Part shown: piece by piece, positions 39,617 through 56,100 of the stretch
Position numbering within the stretch: position 1 is the stretch's first letter
How the letters are laid out: every line of letters begins with the position of its first letter
Assembly: GCF_032854445.1 (NCBI RefSeq)
Contig: NC_088299.1
Coordinates: 1,835,001-1,899,000 of the forward strand
Source of the DNA: Liolophura sinensis
Taxonomy: Eukaryota > Mollusca > Polyplacophora > Chitonida > Chitonidae
Length of the DNA: 64,000 nt
Direction: 5' to 3'
The notes under the pieces: model-generated
Told to the model about the DNA's origin: nothing
Databases searched by the model: none
Seen by the model: only the letters and a program-made list of their open reading frames with translations
Position numbers and translations under genes: made by a program

Positions 39617-39622
39617 AATAAA
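39617..39622 (+). terminator. Likely APRT polyadenylation signal
   Basis: AATAAA on the gene strand, about 650 bases after the APRT stop codon and the first clear signal seen there. It would give a 3' UTR of roughly 0.65 kb. Confidence 0.45.
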
Positions 39623-39657
39623 TGTAACCTGTAGCAACATGTACATGTGTCTGTTGA

Positions 39658-39833
39658 CATTTCATAATTTTATAAAATTTTCATGAGTAAAATCATGAGT
39701 GAGTAATGAAAGAACAATTCTGCATTAATAGCTTTACACAAATGTCATTTCATGATTTTATAAAATTTTCATGAGTAAAATCATGAGTGAGTAATAAAAG
39801 AACAATTCTGCATTAATAGCTTTACACAAATGT
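39658..39833 (+). repeat. 88-bp tandem duplication after APRT
   Basis: Two nearly identical copies (39658-39745, 39746-39833) starting CATTTCAT(A/G)ATTTTATAA. They lie just past the APRT poly(A) signal and look recent. Confidence 0.93.
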
Positions 39834-40362
39834 CTAGCCACCAAAACTTTATACAGATGTTTAGAGAGTATATTTAGCAGAATTATGTAATCCTCGCATC
39901 TCTCTTTATGCAGGCATCTCACTTTAGTGTGGTTAAGAGGTCAGTATTCGAACCTCAACATTATGCAGTTTTACAAACTGCTCAATCAGGTGAACTACTG
40001 GCATTATTTATACATGTACAACATTGAGGTAAAATGCTTAGGAACTTGATAACTTTTATTTTGTGATTCTGATTCCGGTTATCAACTTATTGATTTCTGT
40101 AATTGTACAGGGGTACAGTTAGAAAGCAAGAGAGAAAAGACACTCCTCGAAAAACCATAATCTTCAAATGCCAAAAGTACGTACACTGCATCTGTTCAGT
40201 GCTACTGTGAATGTTCAGACATTGGCTATAACTCTGCCTTATCAAATTGGCCAATAAAATTTATCACTAAGAATTCAGGCATTCTGTTCTTTCTGAGATT
40301 CAAAAAAGGGAGTAAGTTTTTAATGTAGAGAAATCTTTTTTTCAAGGTAGTAATTATAAGAC

Positions 40363-40460
40363 TTATTTATTTGATTGGCCTTTTTGCCGTACTCAAGAGT
40401 AGTTCACTTTTACGACTGCAACCAGTATTATGTTGGAAGAACAGGGCAGCCATTATCAGA
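40363..40460 (-). mobile_element. SINE family 1, old fragment
   Basis: TTATTTATTTGATTGGCC, GCCGTACTCAAGAGTAGTTC and CCAGTATTATG are recognisable; the remainder is not. Confidence 0.6.
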
Positions 40461-41007
40461 TGAATCATTCTTTCACATGCTGACAATGTTTGTGATATGG
40501 AAATAACAGTATATCCGTTTACTCTTGTCCGACCTACAAATGCGGCCTCGGAGAAGCTATTTGTAGATTAATCAGCGACATGTAACACTGGTTTTCCACC
40601 AACAGGATGTGCAGGTGGGAAGGTTCATCAGTAACTTGCCCAAAGTCCGTGTTTAAAAAGGGTACCTATGAAACCGTGTGTTATTGTATATGTGAATTCT
40701 GTATTTAATGTAAAATTAAATTACTGTGTTTGGCATTAAACAACAGTCAAATAAATAAATAAATAGCAGTAAATTGTTTCACACAATGTAAATGATTTTC
40801 TTTTTGTGTTTGGTGTCACACGCCACATAATGTAAATGAGACTGATGTCGCATCAATACACCCATAGAAGAAACTAATGTACTTATTCCATTGACCAGCC
40901 CTGTTGAAATCTGCTTTTAAAAAATGTGCAGATACACAAACTCAACAACTATAACGGACTGGACAGCCAAGGAGTAAATGGCTTTTGTCAGAACTCTTTA
41001 ATTTTTA

Positions 41008-41096
41008 CGCGTACTGGTACTCATGAATGTTTCACTTATACAATGGCAGCCAGCATTATGGTGATAGGAAACTGTGCAGAGCCCCAGGGGAAACAA
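41008..41096 (-). mobile_element. SINE family 1, fragment
   Basis: GTACTCATGAATGTTTCACT through GCCAGCATTATGGTG and GCCCCAGGGGAAAC. Confidence 0.7.
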
Positions 41097-41472
41097 ATAC
41101 ACTACATGTACAAGTATTTTCTGGTTTCTGGCACACCTTCCGATGTACTATAGTAGATGGGTTGTCTTTAGCCAGAGACCTCAATCTAAGGATGGCTTAT
41201 ATATGCTGATATGCAGGGACCACTTTGCTGAACCCCGTATTAAAAGAGGACAGTCAGGATACTTGGCTAGATTTTCTTCATAAAACAGGTTGAAGGTTTT
41301 TTAAATACCTAGCTTGGTGGGGCTTTCAACTTGCTCTGCCCAGATTCCTTCAACTGTAAATCCAACACAGAAGTCAAATATTTTTCAGTCCCGTGTCTAA
41401 CAAGTAAGGATTTTGAAATAGTGAGGAATCAGTACATTCTCTACCATAAAGAACTGCCAGAGTTATATCTCC

Positions 41473-41667
41473 TGGTACCAATGCGGTCGCTGTGAGTTCT
41501 AGTCCAGCTCATGCTGGCTTCCTCTCCAGAAGGTCTGGCAGCAACCTGCGGATGGTTGTGGGCTTCCACAGCCCGGTTTCCTCCCACCATAATGCTGGCT
41601 GCCATGGTACAAGTGAAATATTCTTGAGTACGGTGTAAAACATCAGCCAAATAAATAAATAAAATAT
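41473..41667 (+). mobile_element. SINE family 1, lacking box A
   Basis: CAATGCGGTCGCTGTGAGTT through AGTGAAATATTCTTGAGTAC and an (AAAT)n tail, with small internal deletions. Confidence 0.85.
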
Positions 41668-41745
41668 CTCACGGTATGTCAAAAGTTTCCACACGCATAC
41701 GAACTGTGATGAAAGAACATTGTAAAATGATCCAGAACTTTATTC

Positions 41746-41975
41746 TGTATGATTTATATGATTGGAGCTTTATGCGGTACTCAAGAATATTTCACTTATA
41801 CGATTGTGGCCAACATTATGATTGAACTTAAACTGATCAGACCCCTGGGTAAACCCACAACCAACGGACCTTCTCACATGTGACCGGATAGGAGCTCGAT
41901 TTGAACCCATAATGAGAAGCTCCTCAGCCACTGTGCTGTACTTGCATGATAACCACTATAAGCCACAGAGGCTCC
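41746..41975 (-). mobile_element. SINE family 1, old copy
   Basis: TACTCAAGAATATTTCACTT is intact; the head remains as AGCCACAGAGGCTCC at the right end; the body is diverged. Confidence 0.7.
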
Positions 41976-42243
41976 CTTGCAGAATTTTAGAAAAAACGGG
42001 TACACACCACCAAAGAAGACTGAAAGTTGAATCCAAAAAGACTTTCTCAGAGCCATTTTCTGGTAAAGGCGGGTTCTCTCCATACAGGTACCATGGAAAC
42101 CGTTATGCTGGACACTTTAATACATAATCCCGGCAGATTAATGTCGAGCTGAGCGGCGGGAACTTGCATTGTCCAATGATGATTTCAGGCGGTCAACTGC
42201 AAAGCTGGTTGATTTCTTTAATGCGGACATTACGATAACTACC

Positions 42244-42324
42244 GTAATTGTAAAATCAACTTAAAAATGCGCATAAATCACACTGAAAGTTGCTCTTTCA
42301 TATGCAAAAAGGTTGAGGAATTAG
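42244..42324 (-). mobile_element. MITE family A, internally deleted copy
   Basis: GTAATTG at the left, then ACTGAAAGTTGCTCTTTCAT and AAAAAGGTTGAGGAATTA at the right, as in copy 2; the centre is missing. Confidence 0.65.
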
Positions 42325-42451
42325 GGTAAGTGATAAATTTTTGCATGGCATCAACACAGAAAGATCCGTAACGTCCTTGTGTCGTAGTACTATACATGTA
42401 ACAGTATCCAGTCCTTTTCCAAATATCCTCCTTAACATTTAGCTTTCATTG

Positions 42452-42605
42452 AATTATTGATTTATTTAATTCATTTATGTTTTACTCTGTACAAAACAAT
42501 ACACATGTAATAGTATCACTTATGACAGCGGCCAGCATTATGGTGGAAGGAAACTGGGCTCTGGGAAAACCCACAACCATCTACAGGTTGCTGGAAGACC
42601 ACCTT
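42452..42605 (-). mobile_element. SINE family 1, old fragment
   Basis: GACAGCGGCCAGCATTATGG, AACCCACAACCATCTACAGG and TTGCTGGAAGACC after an (ATTT)-like tail. Confidence 0.7.
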
Positions 42606-43216
42606 TGTTGGAACAGACCAGGATATTTAACATTCCATGCTGAATTAGGCTTAAAAAAGTATCAAATAAGCAAAATAACATGCATTTGTTCAATTGTTCT
42701 CTGAGTGTCTCCTTCTCGAAATGTAAGAAAATGTTATCTCAAATGAAAGACTAAGACCAGTACAGTAACCATATCCATATTATTTGTTATAACCATTATC
42801 GGCTTCCAATGCTAGGGGTATGACATAAGCTCCTGCTGTAATTTGTACAGAAGAGTTAAAAATGTAATTAAACTGAAATGAACTACTGAGACAAAACAAG
42901 GCAAAGTTCGTGTACTTTGAAATGAACACAAGTTTCTCTCTGTTCTGTTTTAATATATCATAAAGAACATCATATCTATGAAACCAGTTTCTGTCCATGA
43001 AATAAAGCACTGCACAAGTTGGAAATTCTCACTTTCCACTTATTCTGTCTTTTGAAACACATACTAGCAAATATTCCAACATCAAGAGGCAAGCCTTTGC
43101 CTGGCTTAGTGGGTGGTATGATCAGACACAGGCCAGCATGTCACAGGGGAAAAGAAATTCTTTACCATATGACAAAAACAGATGTCCTAAAATTTGCAAA
43201 ACACATTAAAGCTACC

Positions 43217-43424
43217 CTAATTCCTCAACCTTTTCGCATATGAGAGAGCAACTTTCAGAGCAATTTATGCATCTTTTGAAGACAAAGCTACAATGGCTGG
43301 GTTGGCCAATTTCAAGGCTTCATAAAAAGTTTAATTTTGACCAATCTACACAGAAAAATGCCCTCAGGGTGTGTGAACGAAACAAAAAACATCTTGCAAA
43401 CATGCCAAAAGGTTGAAAAATTAC
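43217..43424 (+). mobile_element. MITE family A, copy 3
   Basis: Left CTAATTCCTCAACCTTTT, right AAAAGGTTGAAAAATTAC. Inside, GAGCAACTTTCAGAGC and GACAAAGCTACAATGGCTGG match the other copies. It lies downstream of the NEDD8 stop codon. Confidence 0.85.
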
Positions 43425-43795
43425 AGTAACTAGGCCTTGTTACTTTTTGCATCACATGTAAGATTAAAAATATTTAATCTATACAGTCTTAAATGAATTA
43501 AGCAAATGTTCATTTCATAATTCAGTTCACACCTTAATTTACTTTCTCATTGTGGACATCACATACAAAGCTGTGGCTTCACAAAAACTGTCTGAAATGT
43601 CTAAAAATCCATGTTGTAAAAAATGCCACAGCATAGCACAAGTGTGCATACATTCCAGACCCACATACACTGTATGGCCTCCCTCTGCGATGATGAGTGG
43701 GATTGTGGGTTCACATTTTATCCAGACAGGTCCAACTCAGAAGAAGATCACATTGTCACATTTACACGTACTGTTCATAAAATATCTTAGGCCAA

Positions 43796-48644
<4,849 letters not shown>

Positions 48645-48929
48645 GCTGGATACTTGTCTAACAAAAATTTACAGTAGACGTTTCTCACTGCCAAAAATAC
48701 TCATCAATGTGATGTTCACTGTCAAGAAACCCGCTAGAGGGCCAAACTTCCGGATTCTGCCACTATCAGGTTTTGGCCAAAAAAACCCTTCAAGCACTAT
48801 TCTGATGAGAAGATACTGGCGAATATTCCCACACGCAAACTTTAGTAAATTTACATGAAGCAAAATATGCAATAACATATGCCAAGAGGCCTGAGAGGGT
48901 AGCTTTCCTCAAAGGGAGTTAACTTAGGA

Positions 48930-49001
48930 AGTCATTAAATCATCGCGCATGCGCTGTAAGAATATGTTTTAAAACTCGAAGCGGGAGGTTCGATAAATTC
49001 G
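48930..49001. promoter_or_regulatory. Possible shared NEDD8/borealin promoter with NRF1-like site
   Basis: CGCGCATGCGCT at about 48943-48954 fits the NRF1 consensus. It is followed by GCGGGAGG (about 48980), which resembles an E2F-type element. A GTGAGT donor at 49001 could end a non-coding first exon of borealin that would join the TTTTAG acceptor at 50087. The block is about 0.3 kb from the NEDD8 ATG and 1.1 kb from the borealin ATG. No TATA box was identified. Promoter function is inferred from motif and position. Confidence 0.35.
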
Positions 49002-49324
49002 TGAGTGAATGATACGGTATTTTGACAGATTTCTGAGCAGTGCTGTGGTTTAAATTTGAAATGTAAAAATCCAAGTTGTTGTACGAAGTGCGGTTGTCAT
49101 TGGAACTTGGTCGTGTACAGGGTGACAGTAATTTTATAAATATGTTTTATAGTCCTTTTAAAAAAAACAACACGATACGGCAGATTCGCCATTTAGGCCT
49201 ACATGTACTGATTTAGCCATAGGTTAGCCTGTGAACTTATAAATTTAATATTGGGTAAGGTGTAGGTAAGGATGGCCAGTGTTCTACGCGTATCAGTGAG
49301 TATTATATATCTTCACACTGAAAA

Positions 49325-49435
49325 AAACGGCTCTACCTTATTTTTGCTATTCACCCTGACATTCCCTGACGTGAACAAACCGTAAACATGTCAAAGCCGG
49401 CATTAGTAACCCATCTTTCAACAGTCCTACCTATC
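49325..49435 (+). mobile_element. Related arm of the NEDD8-intron foldback element
   Basis: CTACCTTATTTTTGCTATTC, CATGTCAAAGCCGGCATTAG and CCATCTTTCAACAGT match the left arm at 47090-47200. It lies between the NEDD8 and borealin start codons. Confidence 0.7.
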
Positions 49436-50109
49436 AGTTCACATGACTTAATGCGGCTTCTGGAACATTGGGACATTACACTGAGTTTTCGAGTGGCCAC
49501 TGAATCTTCCACAAGTGGTGGTGAGATCGACTTATGGGACGCATCCCTAACAAAATGGGGCAGGTTGCACAAAAGCGGCCAGAATGCAAAATGAGGCCAT
49601 ATGGCTTCTGTTGGAGTGTGGGTGAGGTAGCTTTGGGTGGCTATGCGTGTATGTTAGCTTTTTTATGTTTGGACTGGTGCTTGCATAGTTATGGCTTGTT
49701 CACATTCACCCCACTAGGTAGTTCTATACAATATGACTGATCTAACCTTTATCCATGTCTTTTGTATGTGAACTAAAACTTTCTACCTCTCAAAAACGGC
49801 TGGTTTGCAAACATTTGACTCTGATTTAATTGGTGCAGCCACAAGAGTTACAATCTGAGACGATCTCTAATGAGTTTCATTTGCCAAGAACCACATTTTG
49901 CGTGGGATTTCTTCACATAGGAACAATAACCGCATCCACAACCATGGTTGTTCAATGTATTTGATCTCTTACTGCCATGAGAAATCCCACCGACAAGCTC
50001 GCATTTTTATGTTATCTCCTTTTTCTGATAGTTTGCACGCTCACTAGGAACACTAGAAATTTAAAATATTGTATGTTCTGATTTTAGGTGCTGCTTGAGA
50101 AGAACAGTC

Positions 50110-53100
50110 ATGCCACGCCGCAGAGCCACAAAAATTTTGAGACGAGCTCAACCTAAATTACCTGAGGGAGATGAAGGAAAGGATCTATCAGAGAAAGAAA
50201 GGAAGGAAAAGCTTCGAGTTTTCTTGGCGGATTTTGACTTGGAATGTGAGTGTATTAGCTTTATTTGTCTTCATTCAAAGAAAGACAACTAATAATATAC
50301 CGAAAGCTATTTTGGAAAAGATTTATTTATTTATTTATTTATTTGATTGGTGTTTTACGCCATACTCAAGAATATTTCACTTACACGACGGCGGCCAGCA
50401 TTATGGTGGGTGGAAACCGGGCACAGCCCGGGGGAAACCCACGACCATCCGCAGGTTGCTGGCAGACCTTCCCACTTACGGCCGGAGAGGAAGCCAGCAT
50501 GAGCTGGACTTGAACTCACAGCGACCGCATTGGTGAGAGGCTCCTGGGTCATTACGCTGCGCTAGCGCGCTAACCGACTGAGCCACAGAGGCCCCGTTTT
50601 GGAAAAGAAGTGGAAACATTACACAGCCATTTTTTAATCTGGAATTCTTAAGAGGCCATGGGATGCACCATGTTAAAGCCTCTGGAAACACGATATTGTG
50701 TCACGCGTAACCCCACGTATAGTATGATTAAAAGACAACCAGAGTAAGGCATCTCAGTGAAGCAGTACTAGACTAGTGCTCAAAAGAAAGTATACAGCTG
50801 TTTGATCAGACATCAAATAAAAACGGAAAGAAATATATTTGAAATTATTTTAAATTCCATAAGAATATTCAATTTCACCTGAAACGTCCATACATACAGT
50901 TCATTAAATGGTGAAGGTTTGGTTTGATGGTAAGTCAAAGAGATGTGGTGTCAACAGAACATTTACACATTTGCAAAATTCAAATGAAGCATTTTTCCCT
51001 CTGGAAATGTCATTCAAATCATGCTCAGTAGCGAGTGTGGCCTCCATTGGCACTGATGCAGGCCACAACACGTCGCCGCATTGATGACGTCAGGCGTCGA
51101 ATGACGTTAGGTGTGATTCGTTGCCATTCTTGTTGGAGACACTCTTCCAGCTGTTGAACGGTCACAGGTGGCACTGGCAGTCTTCTGATTTGTCTGCCCT
51201 GGTGGTCCCACAAGTGCTCAATTGGATTGAGGTTGGGTGAACATGCCGGCCATGGTAAGAGATCGATGTTGGCGTTCTGTAGAAAGTTGTTCGTCAATCT
51301 TGCAGTATGAGGTCTTGCATTATCATGCTGGTACAAAATTCCTCTTTGCTGTTGGTGGATGAATGGCACTACAACCGGTCGTAAAACTTCATCCGTGTAT
51401 CTGCGAGCATTGAGGCTCCCATGAATCACCACCAGCCTCGTCTTCAGATCGCCGCAGATGCCTCCCCACACCATCACACTACCACCTCCAAACGCTCAAA
51501 CTTGCTGAACGCAATTTGGCACCAAACGTTCTCCTACACGCCTGTATACCCTAGCCCGACTGTCATTTTTGTACACGCAAAACCTGCTCTCGTCGGAGAA
51601 CATTACCCGTATCCATTCACGCCTCTGCCAGCGTAGAACGCGCCTGGCCCATATCAGCCGACGACGTTGATTTGGAGGCGTCAGATAAACTCCACAATAC
51701 GGTCAACGTGCCCTAATACCGTGTTGACGTAGTCGACGGTAGACTGTGTGTCGACTAATCGGGTGCCCTAGTGCCGTCGCCGCCGTTGACGTTGCCGTTA
51801 CGTTCCGATTGCGAAGGTGAATGGTCTGGATGTGTTGATCTTCAGCGGGGGTGGTGACGCGTGGTCGACCGCTCCTAGGCCTGTCGGATGTAACGCCTGT
51901 CTGCCGGAGTCGCTGCATAAGTCTGACGATAATTGCTCTTGTGCAACCAAAGGTTCTGGCAATGGCGGCGTTGGTCGCTCCTTGCTGGGCCATGCCGACA
52001 GCTCTCTCTCGCTCAACTTGGCTCAAAAGTGGCATACCTCTGGTGTTTTTCTGACGACTGTGTTCCTAACGTTTCCCGTCGACTCATTTATACCGCCAAA
52101 ATGCACGTTCATGTTGTGTTACACGTGGCAGGGCCATTTTTCGATTTTATGCTAAGTTTAGGCAAATCTTGCTTTGTTGGGCCAGTTTGTTCCCTGGATG
52201 GATCGGCGTTTACATGGGTAATAGGGCTCATCATGGATAATTTCTCAATTTTTTACTTTGCGCGATTTTTATGTATTTGTTTTGGTGTATACTTTCTTTT
52301 GAGCACTAGTTTAGATAAAAGAGTGGTGGAAATCCTTCCTGCGACAAAGAGGCACATTACGTGCATTGTAAGGATTCCTTCGTCGTCATATGACTGAAAA
52401 ATTGTTATGTATGACGTTAAACCCCAAGCACTCACTCACTCACTCACTCTACTTTTTTGGAACCAAGCGAAATTTGGTTAGAGTTCAGCAGTTTTCCAGC
52501 CCTTTTTTCAGAAAAGTTTGTTGTTTTGAATTGAAACTTTTACAATAACCTTAAATTGACTATGTTTGGCCAGCTTAAAAATATCTGAAGATTTAATCTA
52601 AAAATCTCAGATGATGCATCTGTATGTGTTACGTGTAAAACTATGTCACTGCTGTAGTTTTGTCACATTCATCATTCTGACGGCTCACCCTGGTAAAGGA
52701 CATGTGTTGCAAAAACAGTACGTTTGGAATGGTTGCTTCTGTTATGGTTACCACTGGGTTCATAGATTTAGCCAAAATTTGAAATCAGGCCGATTCATTT
52801 CCAAGTTTCTCCTGCTTGCCAAATCTCTCCCATGTTAATTTTTTCGGAATACGGTGTCGAAAGGACACTTAGACCTCCCCCGACTAAATATATGGTTGGA
52901 ATAGTCCCAACAAAGTAATTTATAACTTTATGCATATGATTTCCATCATTGTCAGTGATTGAGAAAATCCGCCTTTTGGCTATGGCCTAAATGCATATGA
53001 TTTCCTTCATTGTCATTGATTGAGAAAATTCGCCTTTTGGCTATGGCCTAAATGCATATGATCTCCTTCATTGTCAGTGATTGAGAAAATCCGCCTTTTG

Positions 53101-56100
53101 GCTATGGCCTAAATGCATATGATTTCCTTCATTATCATTGATTGAGAAAATTCGTCTTTTGGCTATGGCCTAACTGCATATGATTTCCTTCATTGTCATT
53201 GATTGAGAAAATTCGCCTTTTGGCTATGGCCTAAATGCATATGATCTCCTTCATTATCAATGATTGAGAAAATCCGCCCTTTGGCTATGGCCTAAATGCA
53301 CATGATCTCCTTCATTGTCAGTGATTGAGAAAATCCGCCTTTTGGCTATGGCCTAACTGCATATGATTTCCTTCATTGTCATTGATTGAGAAAATTCGCC
53401 TTTTGGCTATGGCCTATCTGCATATGATTTCCATCATTGTCAGTGATTGAGAAAATCCGCCTTTTGGCTATGGCCTAAATGCATGTGATCTCCTTCATTG
53501 TCATTGATTGAGAAAATTCGCCTTTTGGCTATGGCCTAAATGCATATGATCTCCTTCATTGTCATTGATTGAGAAAATTCGCCTTTTGGCTATGGCCTAA
53601 ATGCATATGATCTCCTTCATTATCAGTGATTGAGAAAATCCGCCTTTTGGCTATGGCCTAAATGCATATGATCTCCTTCATTATCAGTGATTGAGAAAAT
53701 CCGCCCTTTGGCTATGGCCTATCTGCATATGATTTCCTTCATTGTCAGTGATTGAGAAAATCCGCCTTTTGGCTATGGCCTAAATGCATATGATTTCCTT
53801 CATTGTCATTGATTGAGAAAATTCGCCTTTTGGCTATGGCCTAAATGCATATGATCTCCTTCATTGTCAGTGATTGAGAAAATCCGCCCTTTGGCTATGG
53901 CCTGTCTGCATATGATTTCCTTCATTGTCAGTGATTGAGAAAATCTGCCTTTTGGCTATGGCCTAAATGCATATGATCTCCTTCATTGTCAGTGATTGAG
54001 AAAATCCGCCTTTTGGCTATGGCCTAAATGCATATGATCTCCTTCATTGTCAGTGATTGAGAAAATCCGCCTTTTGGCTATGGCCTAAATGCATATGATT
54101 TCCTTCATTGTCATTGATTGAGAAAATTCGCCTTTTGGCTATGGCCTAAATGCATATGATCTCCTTCATTGTCATTGATTGAGAAAATTCGCCTTTTGGC
54201 TATGGCCTAAATGCATATGATCTCCTTCATTATCATTGATTGAGAAAATTCGCCTTTTGGCTATGGCCTAAATGCATATGATTTCCTTCATTGTCAGTGA
54301 TTGAGAAAATCCGCCCTTTGGCTATGGCCTATCTGCATATGATTTCCTTCATTGTCAGTGATTGAGAAAATCCGCCTTTTGGCTATGGCCTATCTGCATA
54401 TGATTTCCTTCATTGTCAATGATTGAGAAAATCCGCCCTTTGGATATGGCCTAACTGTATATGATTTCCTTCATTGTCAGTGATTGAGAAAATCCGCCTT
54501 TTGGAGGAGGAGAAGCGCCAGCTGCTTGTAGATATAGATGTTCAGTGTCATGCTTTGATCTCCCAGATTCCATCGGTAAGTGCATTGAATCTTCGTCATT
54601 TAATGGTATTGAGCATTCAGTTTTAGAGAATACATTGTATTTGTACAAAATTTACTACCTGCAGCAGCTAGTGTGACGGTATTTATCTAGTCATACCTGG
54701 TCAAGGTTTGACACATCCACCTGTGTAGTGAACCAAATTTAAGTTCACATAGGCCATGATATGTCAGAATGAGAATATGAGAATTGTATGGACTAACATC
54801 TATTGTATCTCGCTATCTTGTTACCTATAGGTGGCCTAATGGTTAGAATGTCAGCCTCAAGGTCGGGAGGCCTGGGATTAAACCTGGGTTAGGTCATACT
54901 AAATACTTTAATAATGGAACTTGCTTAGCCCTCAGCAATGATAGGTTACCCTTATAGCAAGGAAACAAGACGGAATGGCCCAGTGTCAGTATAATGTGAC
55001 TGGCTGGGGTGTCATGTTTAGTGTCCTCGGCATGATACTTTAATGGTGGCAGCACCTTGACAGCATGAACTTGCCCTGCCACAAGAATGTACAGTGTGTG
55101 TGCACACACCTAATCAGTAGTGACACCTCATCATCATATGAAGTACATGTTAAAACCAAAAGCATATATATACCAACAGAAAGTTATGGAACTCGCAGTT
55201 CTGTGCACTGAGCTCATCAAATAGCAATTAACATTCATACTTATGCTACCAGCACCGATAAGAGAAAAATGTGAACTGTTCATTAGGCTGTCAATGTGGG
55301 CATAGTAACTTTTTCTCGAACTGTAACTCATCATCGCATGACTGAAAATTGTTAAGCACGATGTTAAACCCCAAGCACTCACTCACTCAAACTGTAACCG
55401 CTAATTTACACACTTTAAACTACTTGGTGCTGTATATTTACATGTTATACTCTCTTGACCTCATCTATGGAGTTCAGAATGCTTCAGTGACTAGGGATGT
55501 TAACCTTGTTTAAGCACACATGTCTGTCGTGATGCTTTCAGTGAGGAAAGAATGTAAAATTAAACTTTCATTTGAAAGCTGGTTTGACTGTATAGAATTT
55601 TATCAGATACTGTACTTAATGAGATATTCATGCTGTACCCAATGTATTGTTTATTGCTCAGTCTATAATCTATAATCGTTACTGTTGTATTGAAAATGTA
55701 GAAAACACTGTATACCCCACAAATTTGTCTTTTTTCAAGTGATATAATTTGCTGTAATATTTTGATTGATTTATCCAAATAATAGAAGCATGTAAGACAT
55801 CTGTTGTGAAGTTTTATTAATTTCCTCTGGCAGTGTTGGCATAAAAAATATCATTTTAAAATCTTTGCGTGCTTCTGAAAGCGCTTTTTCATGGGACAAC
55901 CACTAGGTGGAATACACTAATCTTCAATATGGCGAGTTGCAAACAATCATCAATACCTAGCCACTCATTTGGTGACGTCATTTTGCCATGTTATAGATAT
56001 CTAGATTGATGTCACAAAACCTAGGAGCTCTCCCGTATCATCGGTATGAGAAAATACAAACAAAAACGCCTGATACTCAACCTTGTTCAAAGGGCAGGGT

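Noticed and set aside
49388-49594. 68-codon frame sharing MSKPALV-HLSTV with a frame at 47366-47560
   Set aside because: The shared peptide follows from copies of the same foldback repeat arm; no other coding evidence.
51798-52397. Several overlapping frames over the Tc1 element on both strands
   Set aside because: They are shadows of the transposase frame on the - strand; none has family motifs.
54481-54508. Borealin exon 2 starting at GAGGAGAAG after TTTTGGAG
   Set aside because: In the exon 1 phase this gives an immediate TGA and leaves the helix about eight residues short. Starting after GTCAG at 54480 restores phase and an ungapped match to the human helix.
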